DNA of 64,000 bases from UBA7662 sp943369355 (GCA_943369355.1 CALRMX020000002.1:186001-250000); one strand, 5' to 3'; positions 35,034 through 44,214 are shown, numbered from the stretch's first letter. Notes: generated from the sequence alone by a model not told the origin. Numbers and translations are program-made.

Positions 35034-36125
35034 TTATGTTGAAAGCAGGGTGATTAAACGGTGGTTCACATAATACACATCTCGTCCGATGCGCATGGAG
35101 CTGAGCCAGCCCGTTTTTTCTATTTTCTGCAGATATACCGAGGCTGTTTGTCGTTTGGCAATGCCCTTATCTTCCAAAACTGAAATTTTGATATAGGGGT
35201 AGCTGAAAAGCAAATCGTTTAGCTCTCGGGTGAACACCGTGCCTAATTGCTCTTTTAGTTCTTTTTCACACGCTTGTTTTAGGAGTAGAATGTTTTTAAT
35301 CTTTTCAAGTGTGCGGAGAGAAGTTGAAGCAACGCCATTGATGACGAAAAATACCCATTCAGGCCATTTCCCATTTTCAGTCACTTCTTTCAAAAGGCGG
35401 TAATAATCTGCTTTGTTTTCGATGATATATTTACTCAAATACAAAATTGGAAGCCCCATAAGTTCCTGCTGAATGAGGTACAGGACATTTAAAATTCTGC
35501 CTGTTCGTCCGTTACCGTCGTTAAAGGGATGTATGGCCTCAAACTGATAATGGATAAGTGCCATCTTTATCAGCGGGTCGAGCTCACTAGCTTCGGCATT
35601 ATTGATAAACTTTTCGAGTGCTCCAAGCTTTTCTCGGAGTACTTCTTCACCCTCTGGAGGGGTGTAAACGACTTGTTCAGTTATTGGATTTAATAATTTT
35701 GTGCCTGGTCGATTCCTGATGTTGTCGGTAGTTCCTCGCAATTTTTGCATGATACCAACTAACAAATTGGTGGTAATGATACCGTGCTGCGCCAGTCTGT
35801 TCAAGCCGTAATACATCGCCTCTCTGTATTGGAGTACTTCTTTCGCAGACTGATTTTTTATTTTTTCACCCATCAAGGTTGCTTTATAGAGCTCATCTTG
35901 AGTAGTAACAATATTTTCGATAGCGCTCGACTCTTTACTTTCTTGAAGCACTATAGTATTCAGCAGAAGTTCGGGATTAGGCAGGGTTTGACAGAATCCT
36001 TTTAATTCGGCTAACAGTTTGTTAGCAAGAATTGCTGCTTTAAGTATTTCTGGTGTTTCCAGGTCGGCCTGTGGTGGCAAATCAGGAAGTTCATTATTTG
36101 GAATATCTCGATTAAAGCCTGTCAT
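35034..36125 (-). CDS. Fic family protein with N-terminal inhibitory helix and C-terminal winged helix
   Basis: A 363-residue Fic-domain protein. The catalytic loop HPFNDGNGRTGR (199-210) matches the full HPFxDGNGRxxR consensus, so it should transfer AMP (or another nucleotide moiety) to target hydroxyls. The inhibitory motif S-xxx-E-N is present as SSAIEN (66-71), in the N-terminal part, as in class II Fic enzymes that are self-inhibited. Residues about 290-360 look like a winged helix (ISVLEDKGIAKRQTASVYLQKI, then GWLSSMRIGRDVYYVN), which suggests DNA binding. Its promoter holds a TCGAC-core repeat array (36194-36322). A -7 element TAACTTTG lies at 36176-36169, 44 bp before the ATG. Confidence 0.92.
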   Translation of the reverse strand: MTGFNRDIPNNELPDLPPQADLETPEILKAAILANKLLAELKGFCQTLPNPELLLNTIVLQESKESSAIENIVTTQDELYKATLMGEKIKNQSAKEVLQYREAMYYGLNRLAQHGIITTNLLVGIMQKLRGTTDNIRNRPGTKLLNPITEQVVYTPPEGEEVLREKLGALEKFINNAEASELDPLIKMALIHYQFEAIHPFNDGNGRTGRILNVLYLIQQELMGLPILYLSKYIIENKADYYRLLKEVTENGKWPEWVFFVINGVASTSLRTLEKIKNILLLKQACEKELKEQLGTVFTRELNDLLFSYPYIKISVLEDKGIAKRQTASVYLQKIEKTGWLSSMRIGRDVYYVNHRLITLLST

Positions 36126-36168
36126 CTATTTTGGGAGATTTCACCGAAAAATCGGCGAATTATTTTTG

Positions 36169-36176
36169 CAAAGTTA
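36169..36176 (-). promoter_or_regulatory. -7 element of the fic promoter
   Basis: TAACTTTG on the minus strand is an exact match to TAnnTTTG. The bases about 20-26 bp upstream are the TTTTCGACA arm of the first inverted repeat, so a protein bound there would cover the -33 region. Confidence 0.6.
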
Positions 36177-36193
36177 GCTTATGATCTACAATA

Positions 36194-36322
36194 TGTCGAA
36201 AATATTTGGTTTTTTCGACACATCCAACAAACATGTTTATTCCATCGACACGTTAACTAGATGTGTCGATTTTTTCTTGATTTATCGACGCATTTGAAGA
36301 ATAGGTTTATGTCATCGACATA
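36194..36322. repeat. Array of TCGAC-core inverted repeats upstream of fic
   Basis: Six copies of a TCGAC/GTCGA core occur in 129 bp. Pair 1: TGTCGAAAA (36194-36202) and TTTTCGACA (36212-36220), perfect 9-bp arms, 9-bp spacer. Pair 2: ATCGACAC (36244-36251) and GTGTCGAT (36263-36270), perfect 8-bp arms, 11-bp spacer. Then ATCGACGCA (36284-36292) as a half-site, and TATGTC-ATC-GACATA (36308-36322) as a tight palindrome. The arrangement is typical of a multi-site operator. The rest of the 386-bp gap, to 36511, shows nothing else I can support. Confidence 0.75.
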
Positions 36323-36511
36323 CATCTTGCCTGGTTAAAAAAATAGGTGCCCTTACGCCCGAAGCCGAAAATGGCCATTTCATCTCCAATGGAAAGCATC
36401 AAAAAGTAAGATTGAACCACTTCGCAATAGCTTTGTTAACCGTATGCGATTGTCAACTACACCGTTGGCGATAATCCACCTATCTTTACAGCTCCTGCTA
36501 AAGGTACCTCT

Positions 36512-37762
36512 ATGAAAAAACAACTCACGGCCCTCGTATTGGGCCTTTTCGTATTCGTTGGCTGCCGTTGGGGCATACATCTCGAAGGCCAGTATCGCCT
36601 GCAGTTTGGCGAGTGGCGTGGCGCCCTGCTCACCGACGGCGGCGAATTGCCCTTCCTGTTTGGCATGGAGCGCTTGCCCGACTCCACCTTCCGATTTACC
36701 CTACACGACGGAGCAGAAGAGGTAGTGACCAACGAATTTGAGATCGTTGGCGACAGCCTCATCGTGCAGTTTCCGGTATTTGAGAGCACCCTCATTGCCG
36801 CCATCAGCACCATGGGCGATAGTTTGCGTGGAGAGCTCATCCGCGTGAAGTACGATGCCGAAACACGCGTGCCCTTCGTGGCAACCGTTGGCGGCAAGTA
36901 CAAATTCGCAGCGCGGGCTGGTCGCCTCCCAGCAGAGCTCGGCGGGCGTTGGGCCAGCACCTTTTTCAAGGACGATGGCGACAGCACCTTGGCGTTGGGT
37001 CTATTCGAGCAACAAGGCAGTGATATCAGCGGCAGCTTTGCCACCGCTAGCGGCGACTACCGTTACCTCAGCGGCATTGTAGATGGCGACTCCCTCTACC
37101 TGTCGGGCTTCGATGGCTCGGGCGCCTACCTCTTTAAAGCGAAATACGATAAGCTCAGCGGCCAATTGAGCGGAGAGCTTTTCGCCGGACAAAAACGCAT
37201 ACGCAGCTGGACCGCGCGTCGCGACAGCAGCTTTACCCTGCCCGACCCACTTTCGCTCACGGGACTCAAAAATCCGAAAGCACCGGTAGTGTTTAGCTTC
37301 CCCAATGCCGCAGGGCAAAACATCTCCGCACAAGACCCCGCTTACCAAGGCAAGGTGGTAGTGCTGCAAATATTGGGTAGCTGGTGCCCCAATTGCCTCG
37401 ACGAAACCGCCTTCCTGGCCAAGTACCATCAACAAAATCAAAGCCGTGGCTTCGAAGTGATAGGGCTCAGCTTTGAACGTACGGCCATTCGCGAGAAGGC
37501 TTTCAACAACATCGACCGGCTGAAAAAACGTTTCGATGTCCGTTACGAGATGGTGTTGGCCGGCACCCCCGAAGCTGTCGACGTAGAAAAAGCCCTCCCC
37601 AACTTGGGTAAGCTGGTAGCCTTTCCTACCACCATCATCATCGACAAAAAGGGTGTTGTTCGCCGCATACACACCGGATTTAGCGGTCCGGCTACGGGCG
37701 AGCCTTACCAAGAATATGTGAAAGAATTCAGCGCCTTTATCGAAACCTTACTCGCCGAATGA
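36512..37762 (+). CDS. TlpA-like thioredoxin-fold lipoprotein
   Basis: A 416-residue envelope protein. It starts MKKQLTALVLGLFVFVGCRW, a lipoprotein signal with Cys at 18. Residues 25-245 are a beta-rich domain of the DUF4369-like kind found before thioredoxin folds in Bacteroidota. Residues 260-416 are a TlpA/AhpC-type thioredoxin domain with the redox pair CPNC (GSWCPNCLDE) and the cis-Pro region FPTTIIIDKKG. Predicted role: periplasmic disulfide reduction, for example in cytochrome maturation. G+C and codon use return to the host pattern here, which marks the right side of the island. It overlaps mfd by 4 bp. Confidence 0.88.
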   Translation: MKKQLTALVLGLFVFVGCRWGIHLEGQYRLQFGEWRGALLTDGGELPFLFGMERLPDSTFRFTLHDGAEEVVTNEFEIVGDSLIVQFPVFESTLIAAISTMGDSLRGELIRVKYDAETRVPFVATVGGKYKFAARAGRLPAELGGRWASTFFKDDGDSTLALGLFEQQGSDISGSFATASGDYRYLSGIVDGDSLYLSGFDGSGAYLFKAKYDKLSGQLSGELFAGQKRIRSWTARRDSSFTLPDPLSLTGLKNPKAPVVFSFPNAAGQNISAQDPAYQGKVVVLQILGSWCPNCLDETAFLAKYHQQNQSRGFEVIGLSFERTAIREKAFNNIDRLKKRFDVRYEMVLAGTPEAVDVEKALPNLGKLVAFPTTIIIDKKGVVRRIHTGFSGPATGEPYQEYVKEFSAFIETLLAE

Positions 37763-40700
37763 GCGAAGCCCTGCTTCCGGTTGCCGGCACCCGCACCGAC
37801 GTACAACAAACGGGTACTGCCTTACAGGCCCTCCTCGCGCTGTATGCCGCCAGCAAGCCGCAGCAGAAGTTAATTACCGCTTTGACCGCCGAAAAAGCAC
37901 GTGTACGGCTGTTGGGTGCACCGGGATCCCTCCCGGCAGTGATTGCCGCCGTATGTTGGCAGCAGAAAAAGGGCACGCAGCTGTTGGTTTGCAACGACCG
38001 CGAAGAAGCTGCCTACCTGCACAACGACCTCAGCAATCTGTTGCCGGAGCGAGAAATCCTCTTTTTCCCGGCGAGCTATAAAAAGCATTTCGATCCAGAA
38101 GGCTTGCAAAGTAGTCACGTATTGCAGCGTGCCGAGGTGCTAAATCAGGTGAATCACAACAAAAAACAAGGCGAACTTATCGTCACCTACCCCGAAGCGT
38201 TGGCTGAGAAGGTGGTGAATAAGTTTACCATCACCAAAAACACCATCGACATCCGGCTCAAGGAACGGCTGAACCTCGACTTCATCACCGAGATGCTGGT
38301 GGAATATGGTTTTGAGCGGGAAGATTTCGTGTACGAACCCGGCCAATTCAGCATCCGTGGCGGCATAGTGGATGTATTCAGCTTTGCTAACGAATACCCC
38401 TATCGCATTGAGCTCTTTGGCGACGAAGTAGAAAGCATACGGACCTTCGATCCCGAAAGTCAGTTGAGCATCAAAACCATCGCGCAGCTGAGTTTGATTC
38501 CGAATGTGCAAACGCATTTGCTGAAGGAAAGTCGCGAACCCCTCTTGCAGTTTCTGCCCTCCGATACAACAGTTTGGTTGCGCGATCTGCAGTTGATTGG
38601 CGACATGATAGACAACTGCTACGACAAGGCCGCCGAAAACTGGAACCAGGCCCACGAACTCCAGGAGCTCACACCCGGCGAGGCATTCGACAGCAGCGAC
38701 AACTTCCGGGAGCAGCTTTTGGCACGGCGGGTGGTTGAAATTGGCGGCAATCAACTGAGTGGTGAGGTAGTGACCATAGACTGGAATGCGAGTCCACAGC
38801 CAGCGTTACGCAAGAATTTCGACTTGTTGATCCAGGGTATGCAGGCCAACGAAAAATTGGGCTACAAAAACCTACTTTTCAGCGATGCCAAAGCACAAAT
38901 CGAGCGGCTGTACCACATTTTCGAGGACCTTAAGGCCGGTAATTTGTTTTATCCGTTGTATACCAGTTTGCATGAAGGCTACATCGACCCTCAGCTGCAG
39001 CTGAGCGTATACACCGACCACCAGATTTTTGAGCGTTACCACAAGTACAAACTCCGCAGCTACAAAAGCAAAAACACGGCGCTCACCCTCAAAGAGCTGA
39101 AAGAGCTCAAGCCCGGCGACCATGTAGTGCATATCGACCATGGCGTGGGGGTTTTCGACGGCTTACAAAAAATGGACGTGAACGGTCAGCAGCAGGAAGC
39201 CGTGCGCCTGATTTACCGCGATGGCGACCTGTTGTACGTGGGCATCAACTCCCTTCATAAAATTGCCAAATACAGCGGCAAGGAAGGCGTTCCTCCCAAG
39301 GTGAATAAGCTAGGCAGCGACGCCTGGGAAAAGCTGAAAACCAAAACCAAAAGCAAGGTTAAAGACATTGCGAAAGACCTGATTGCCTTATATGCCAAAC
39401 GCAGAGGCACTCCGGGTTTTGCCTTTTCACCCGATGGCTACCTGCAAACCGAGTTGGAGGCCAGCTTCATTTACGAAGACACCCCCGACCAATACAAAGC
39501 CACCGAAGCCGCCAAGGCCGATATGCAAAAGCCCTATCCGATGGATCGTTTGGTGTGTGGCGATGTAGGCTTTGGCAAAACAGAAGTGGCCATTCGTGCC
39601 GCATTTAAAGCTGCCTGCGATGGCAAACAAGTAGCAGTATTGGTGCCTACCACCATACTTGCCTTACAGCATTTCAAAACTTTCAGCAACCGGTTGCGAG
39701 ACTTTCCGGTAACAGTTGATTATGTGAATCGTTTCAGAAGCGCGAAGCAAGAAAAGGAGGTGCTCGAACGGCTAGCCGCTGGCAAAGTCGATATACTCAT
39801 CGGCACCCATAAGCTGGTAGGGAAAAATGTGAAGTTTAAGGATTTGGGTCTGCTGATCATCGATGAAGAGCAGAAATTTGGTGTAGGGGTCAAGGAGAAG
39901 CTCAGGCAGCTGCGGATAAACGTAGACACCCTAACGCTTACCGCCACGCCCATTCCGCGTACGCTGCAATTTTCGTTGATGGGAGCCCGCGACCTAAGCG
40001 TGATCACCACCCCACCACCAAACCGCCAGCCCGTACATACCGAGCTCTTAGGCTTTGACGAAGACAAAATTCGAGAAGCTATCTTGTACGAGGTGGATAG
40101 AGGCGGACAAGTGTTTTTCGTGCATAACCGAGTGCAGAACATACAAGATGTGGCACACATGGTACAGCGCCTTTGCCCAAAGGTGAGCATCTGTATCGGC
40201 CATGGTCAAATGCCCGGCGAAGAGCTAGAAGACGTGCTGCTCGACTTCATCGACGGGAAGTACGACGTTTTGGTAGCCACCAATATCATCGAGTCGGGTT
40301 TGGACATTCCGAATGCCAACACCATCATCATCAATATGGCGCAGAACTTCGGGCTCAGCGACCTGCACCAGATGCGTGGGCGGGTAGGCCGTAGCAATAC
40401 CAAAGCCTTTTGCTATCTGGTTACACCTCCTACAAGCATGCTCACCACCGAAGCCCGCAAACGTTTAAAAGCCCTCGAAGAATACAGCGACCTCGGCAGC
40501 GGCTTCCAAATAGCCATGCGCGACCTCGATATCCGCGGAGCAGGGAATATGCTGGGGGCCGAACAAAGTGGCTTCATTACTGAAATAGGCTTCGATATGT
40601 ATCAAAAAATCCTCGATGAAGCTATGCGCGAGCTCAAAGATTCGGAATTCGCTGGTTTGTTTGAGGAATCGGCAACACCCGAATATGTTCGCGAGGTGCA

Positions 40701-41133
40701 GCTAGATACCGACCTCGCCGCTTTGTTGCCCGAGCGTTATGTGCGCAACACCACAGAGCGATTGGCCCTGTACATGCAGCTCGACAATACCGAAACCGAA
40801 GAAGGTTTGGAGCGTTTTCGCGCTGAGCTGCTCGACCGTTTTGGTCCGTTGCCTGCCGAGGCTGAAACCTTACTCAGCCTCATCCGGCTTAGGTGGGAAG
40901 CCAAAGCTTTGGGCATGGAAAAGGTGGTATTAAAATCCAGTAAGCTGAAGTGCTACTTTGTGAGTGGTAAAAACGAAAAGTTCTACCAGAGTGAAGTATT
41001 TGGTCGCATACTCGATCATGTGAGGAACCACCCGTCGCAGGTGAGCTTGAAGCAAACCTCAGCTACGGTGATACTCGAAATTAATGGTGTGGCTGGTGCC
41101 GATGCTGCCCGTGAGGCGCTGGCTGCCATTTAA
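37759..41133 (+). CDS. mfd: Transcription-repair coupling factor (Mfd)
   Basis: A 1124-residue DNA translocase that removes stalled RNA polymerase and recruits UvrA. Order: UvrB-like region (about 1-350, FSIRGGIVDVFSF), RNAP-interaction domain at about 450 (KPGDHVVHIDHGVGVFDGL), RecG-like helicase with Walker A GDVGFGKTE (about 600) and DEEQ at about 702, and GRVGRSN (about 873). The C-terminal TRCF domain is at about 985-1090. It is complete. It forms a functional pair with uvrA, although the two are 37 kb apart. Starts with an ATGA overlap on the thioredoxin gene. Confidence 0.97.
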   Translation: MSEALLPVAGTRTDVQQTGTALQALLALYAASKPQQKLITALTAEKARVRLLGAPGSLPAVIAAVCWQQKKGTQLLVCNDREEAAYLHNDLSNLLPEREILFFPASYKKHFDPEGLQSSHVLQRAEVLNQVNHNKKQGELIVTYPEALAEKVVNKFTITKNTIDIRLKERLNLDFITEMLVEYGFEREDFVYEPGQFSIRGGIVDVFSFANEYPYRIELFGDEVESIRTFDPESQLSIKTIAQLSLIPNVQTHLLKESREPLLQFLPSDTTVWLRDLQLIGDMIDNCYDKAAENWNQAHELQELTPGEAFDSSDNFREQLLARRVVEIGGNQLSGEVVTIDWNASPQPALRKNFDLLIQGMQANEKLGYKNLLFSDAKAQIERLYHIFEDLKAGNLFYPLYTSLHEGYIDPQLQLSVYTDHQIFERYHKYKLRSYKSKNTALTLKELKELKPGDHVVHIDHGVGVFDGLQKMDVNGQQQEAVRLIYRDGDLLYVGINSLHKIAKYSGKEGVPPKVNKLGSDAWEKLKTKTKSKVKDIAKDLIALYAKRRGTPGFAFSPDGYLQTELEASFIYEDTPDQYKATEAAKADMQKPYPMDRLVCGDVGFGKTEVAIRAAFKAACDGKQVAVLVPTTILALQHFKTFSNRLRDFPVTVDYVNRFRSAKQEKEVLERLAAGKVDILIGTHKLVGKNVKFKDLGLLIIDEEQKFGVGVKEKLRQLRINVDTLTLTATPIPRTLQFSLMGARDLSVITTPPPNRQPVHTELLGFDEDKIREAILYEVDRGGQVFFVHNRVQNIQDVAHMVQRLCPKVSICIGHGQMPGEELEDVLLDFIDGKYDVLVATNIIESGLDIPNANTIIINMAQNFGLSDLHQMRGRVGRSNTKAFCYLVTPPTSMLTTEARKRLKALEEYSDLGSGFQIAMRDLDIRGAGNMLGAEQSGFITEIGFDMYQKILDEAMRELKDSEFAGLFEESATPEYVREVQLDTDLAALLPERYVRNTTERLALYMQLDNTETEEGLERFRAELLDRFGPLPAEAETLLSLIRLRWEAKALGMEKVVLKSSKLKCYFVSGKNEKFYQSEVFGRILDHVRNHPSQVSLKQTSATVILEINGVAGADAAREALAAI

Positions 41134-41969
41134 ACCGGATACACCAGCACCGGAATTTCGGCCCTGTAAACCAGCTCATCCACCACGTTCGAACCAAAAA
41201 CGGCGTCGATAAAACTGCGGTTTTGATGTGTTAGTACTACCAAGTCGGGAGAAACTGCTTGTATCGCCTTTTCGAGACCTTCTTCTACATCGCTGTTTTT
41301 GAGTTGCATAAAATGTAGCCCCTTGTACTTAATTTCTTTACGCGCAAGGGTTTGAAAGCCAATATCGCGGAGTTGTTCATCGAAGGTATCGCGGGTTTGT
41401 ATGTGCAGCACCTGAAGCTCCCCTTTGAACTCACTCACCAATTTGGTTGCCTTTTTTAATATTTGAAGATCGTTGGCCTTGTAATCGGTGGCAAAAAGCG
41501 CCCGATTGATGCGTACCTCCGGCAACTTACTGGTTGTGGCAAGCACCGGGCAGGGCGATAAATCAATCACTCCCGAAGTGGTGGTATCGAACACCAGCCG
41601 ACGCAGGCCTGAAGCAATGCGGTTCCCCATACAAATGAGTTCGGCATTCACTTCATGCGCTGTGGCCACAATGGTGCTCACCGATGCGCCAATACGAATG
41701 ATTGACTCAACCTTAATCCGCCCTTGAACCTTCACGCGCTGAACGGCTTCTTTGAGCTGTGGCTTACTTACTTTTTCGTGCTCCGACCGAATCTTATCTT
41801 TTTGAAGATTGGTGCCATTTGGCAATTCAATTACGTGTAGGAGCACGATTCTGGCTTTGTTATGCTTAGCAATAAGCACTGCATAATCGATAGCTCTGTT
41901 CGCCTTATCAGAGAAATCGGTCGGCACCAATATCGTCCGAACGGGCTTTTTGGGGGATTTTTCGGCCAT
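41130..41969 (-). CDS. Universal stress protein with two Usp domains
   Basis: A 279-residue cytoplasmic protein made of two UspA folds in tandem. The first begins RTILVPTDFSDKANRAIDYAV and includes ELICMGNRIASGLRRLVFDTTTSGVI, a partial G-2x-G-9x-G(S/T)-type ATP-binding pattern. The second begins INRALFATDYKANDLQ. It ends VYRAEIPVLVYPV. Its stop overlaps the mfd stop in opposite orientation (TTTAAA). The upstream gene, 1 bp away, is a paralogue, so the two are one transcription unit. Confidence 0.88.
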   Translation of the reverse strand: MAEKSPKKPVRTILVPTDFSDKANRAIDYAVLIAKHNKARIVLLHVIELPNGTNLQKDKIRSEHEKVSKPQLKEAVQRVKVQGRIKVESIIRIGASVSTIVATAHEVNAELICMGNRIASGLRRLVFDTTTSGVIDLSPCPVLATTSKLPEVRINRALFATDYKANDLQILKKATKLVSEFKGELQVLHIQTRDTFDEQLRDIGFQTLARKEIKYKGLHFMQLKNSDVEEGLEKAIQAVSPDLVVLTHQNRSFIDAVFGSNVVDELVYRAEIPVLVYPV

Positions 41970-41970
41970 A

Positions 41971-42804
41971 TCAGTGGGTTATAAATGCTTGTAGATTGCC
42001 TGTTTTAAGCAAATGATCGGCCGTTGAGCCAGAGAAAAAGCGTGTAATACCACTACCTCCGTAAGCACCCATTACAACCAAAGGATCTCCTTTTTGTGTA
42101 GCAAAATAGGGGATTTCTTCTCGGGCTTTGCCGACCAGATTTACCCATTCGATACGTGGAAAACGGAGCTGAATGATTTCTTCCAACCCTTCTTCGGGCG
42201 TAGTAATGTGGTCTTTATGATCAAAAACACGCACCAAATAATGTGGCCATCGCTCACAAAGTGGTTTGAAGGTGTGGTAGTATTCGTCGATTGCCCGCAT
42301 GCTGCTTTCTGAACCGTCGTAGCATAAAGCCACCGAATCAAATAATTCGGCTGTTTCTGGCAGTAAAAGGATTGGGCAGCGGGACCGACTTAGCAATTGT
42401 TTAACCGTTTGCTGATCGCTATTGCCCGCGAGACTGGTATAGGATCGATAACCCATAAGCAGCAAGTCGGCAAAAAGGGTTTCTTTCACCACTTCTTCTA
42501 CCGGATCGCCCTTGTCGAAGTGCACACGAAAACGCACTCCTGCTTTTTTACAGGCGTCCACGAAATAATTGATGAGTTCAACGGTGCGTTTTTCACTTTC
42601 GCTCAAACTTTCCTTGATGATCTCAAATGTATGCTCGTAGTACACCGGTTCACCTCCTAAAACGGTGTAATAATCAACCAAAGTGAGGTCCTGTACAAAA
42701 ACACCTGTGAGCACCGCATCGTTTTGTTTGGCCAACGAAAAGGCCTGTTCCAATACGTTTCCGGAATTAATTCCCTGGTCGACCACCAGTAATAGCTTAT
42801 CCAT
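41971..42804 (-). CDS. Universal stress protein with two Usp domains (paralogue)
   Basis: A 277-residue tandem Usp protein. It has N-terminal MDKLLLVVDQGINSGNVLEQA and the linking strand LLMGYRSYTSLAGNSDQQTVKQLLSRSRCPILLLPE. The second domain has VVMGAYGGSGITRFFSGSTADHLLK, a good G-2x-G-9x-G-S nucleotide-binding motif. That makes ATP binding likelier here than in its downstream neighbour. It has 108 bp of non-coding DNA before it with a partial promoter, TAACTTTA. Confidence 0.87.
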   Translation of the reverse strand: MDKLLLVVDQGINSGNVLEQAFSLAKQNDAVLTGVFVQDLTLVDYYTVLGGEPVYYEHTFEIIKESLSESEKRTVELINYFVDACKKAGVRFRVHFDKGDPVEEVVKETLFADLLLMGYRSYTSLAGNSDQQTVKQLLSRSRCPILLLPETAELFDSVALCYDGSESSMRAIDEYYHTFKPLCERWPHYLVRVFDHKDHITTPEEGLEEIIQLRFPRIEWVNLVGKAREEIPYFATQKGDPLVVMGAYGGSGITRFFSGSTADHLLKTGNLQAFITH

Positions 42805-42912
42805 GGCATTGGGGTTTGTGCATTAAAGTTACACAATAAAGCGAATAATGGATAATCTTGTCGGGAATTAATGTGCCTTCACAAAAACACAATATTGCGG
42901 TAGAATGCGGGG

Positions 42913-44214
42913 CTACTTTCTGGCAATCCACAGCTGCGGATCTACCTTGGTAGTGCCTTTCCAGACTTGCAGATGTACTTCGGCTTTATTTTCGTCTTCG
43001 TCGAAGTAAACCGTTCCTATTTGCTGGCCGGTGGTAACCTTATCGCCCTTGCTAACGGTTACAGTACCCAAATGCGCATATACCGTGAGGTACTGCCCGT
43101 GGCGGATAATCACCGCGCGCTGCATGCCTGGAATGTTCACCACGGCGGTTACTTCGCCACGGAAAATAGCACTCACCGCTGTGCCTTGTGGCGTTCGGAT
43201 ATTCACGCCATCGTTGCGTTCCTTCACGTTTTTGAGCACCGGGTGCGGGTGTTCGCCAAAAGTAGCACTTACAAATCCCTTACTCACCGGCCAAGGTAGC
43301 TTGCCTTGGTTGGCGGCAAAATCGTTGCCAAGGGCTTTGGCTTCTGGCGTTAGCTCGAACTCCTCGTTTTTCGGCTTGGCCGTAGATGTTGGTGCTGGCT
43401 TTTTACCTGCAGCTCGTTGCCGTTCGGCCTCTTTGCGACGGGCTTCTTCTATCTCACGGCGGATTAAATCTTCGATGGCCTTATTCAACCGTTGACGAGC
43501 AGTTTCTTTGTCTTGTAACTCCTTGCGCAATTGCCGTTCGTTTTGCGCCAGATCTTTCACCAACTGATTGGTTTTGTCGCTTTCGTAGGTCAGCAGGGTT
43601 TTTTGTGTTTCTTCGTCTCGTAACAACCCTTCTTTTTCGGCTTTTTTACGCTCTAATTCGGCTTTCCGCTTGTTGAGCGATTCTTGCGTTTTGTTGATGA
43701 GCCGCACCTGCGTTTGTCTGAAGTCGTTGTACTGCTGCAAATACCTCAACCGTAAGTAGGCCTGGTTAAAATCGCGGGCCGAAAGGATGAGGAGGAGCGA
43801 ATTGTAACCGCTGCGGTTGCGGTAAGCTACCTGAAGCATCCTCCCATATTCTACTTTCAACTTCTGCAAGTCGCGCTCCAGCGCTTCAATCACCGCACCC
43901 ATCTGATCTATCTGCTGCTGGGCCAAGCTTACTTCATTACCGTAATTCTCAATTAGTCGCTCACGTACTTGAATCTGCTTCTTGAGGGTAACCAATTGAT
44001 TCAGGCTGGTCGACTTCTTTTTCTGTACGTCTTCGATTTGTTTTTTCGTGAAGCTGATCTGCTCCAAGAGTTTATTACGCTGCTCTTCGAGCTGCTTTTT
44101 AGTTTGTGCACCTGCCGTGCAAGTCAAAAACAACGCTGCTACCAGCAGCCACAAAATACGGTTATGGCGCAGGACTGTAGTTTTTAGGTATGCTGTAGGG
44201 GTACGACTGTCCAT
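42913..44214 (-). CDS. EnvC-like murein hydrolase activator (M23 fold, degenerate zinc site)
   Basis: A 433-residue envelope protein. A signal segment (about 19-36, LWLLVAALFLTCTAGAQ) is followed by coiled coils at about 38-265 and a LytM/M23 domain at 307-430. The first ligand motif, H-x-x-x-D in active M23 enzymes, reads N334-D-G-V-N338, and H-x-H reads E-V-H (412-414). Only YAHL (379-382) keeps its His. As in EnvC, this suggests a regulator of an N-acetylmuramyl-L-alanine amidase, not a hydrolase. The frame overlaps DUF4292 by 53 bp, so the exact start is not certain. Confidence 0.88.
   Translation of the reverse strand: MDSRTPTAYLKTTVLRHNRILWLLVAALFLTCTAGAQTKKQLEEQRNKLLEQISFTKKQIEDVQKKKSTSLNQLVTLKKQIQVRERLIENYGNEVSLAQQQIDQMGAVIEALERDLQKLKVEYGRMLQVAYRNRSGYNSLLLILSARDFNQAYLRLRYLQQYNDFRQTQVRLINKTQESLNKRKAELERKKAEKEGLLRDEETQKTLLTYESDKTNQLVKDLAQNERQLRKELQDKETARQRLNKAIEDLIRREIEEARRKEAERQRAAGKKPAPTSTAKPKNEEFELTPEAKALGNDFAANQGKLPWPVSKGFVSATFGEHPHPVLKNVKERNDGVNIRTPQGTAVSAIFRGEVTAVVNIPGMQRAVIIRHGQYLTVYAHLGTVTVSKGDKVTTGQQIGTVYFDEDENKAEVHLQVWKGTTKVDPQLWIARK

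Noticed and set aside
36194..36322. CRISPR-like array upstream of fic
   Set aside because: The repeated units are 8-9 bp palindromic arms with unequal spacing, not 23-45 bp direct repeats with unique spacers, and no cas gene is present.
26189..36511. Attachment-site direct repeats or a tRNA at the island ends
   Set aside because: I compared 26190-26400 with 36300-36510 by eye and found no direct repeat of useful length and no tRNA fragment.
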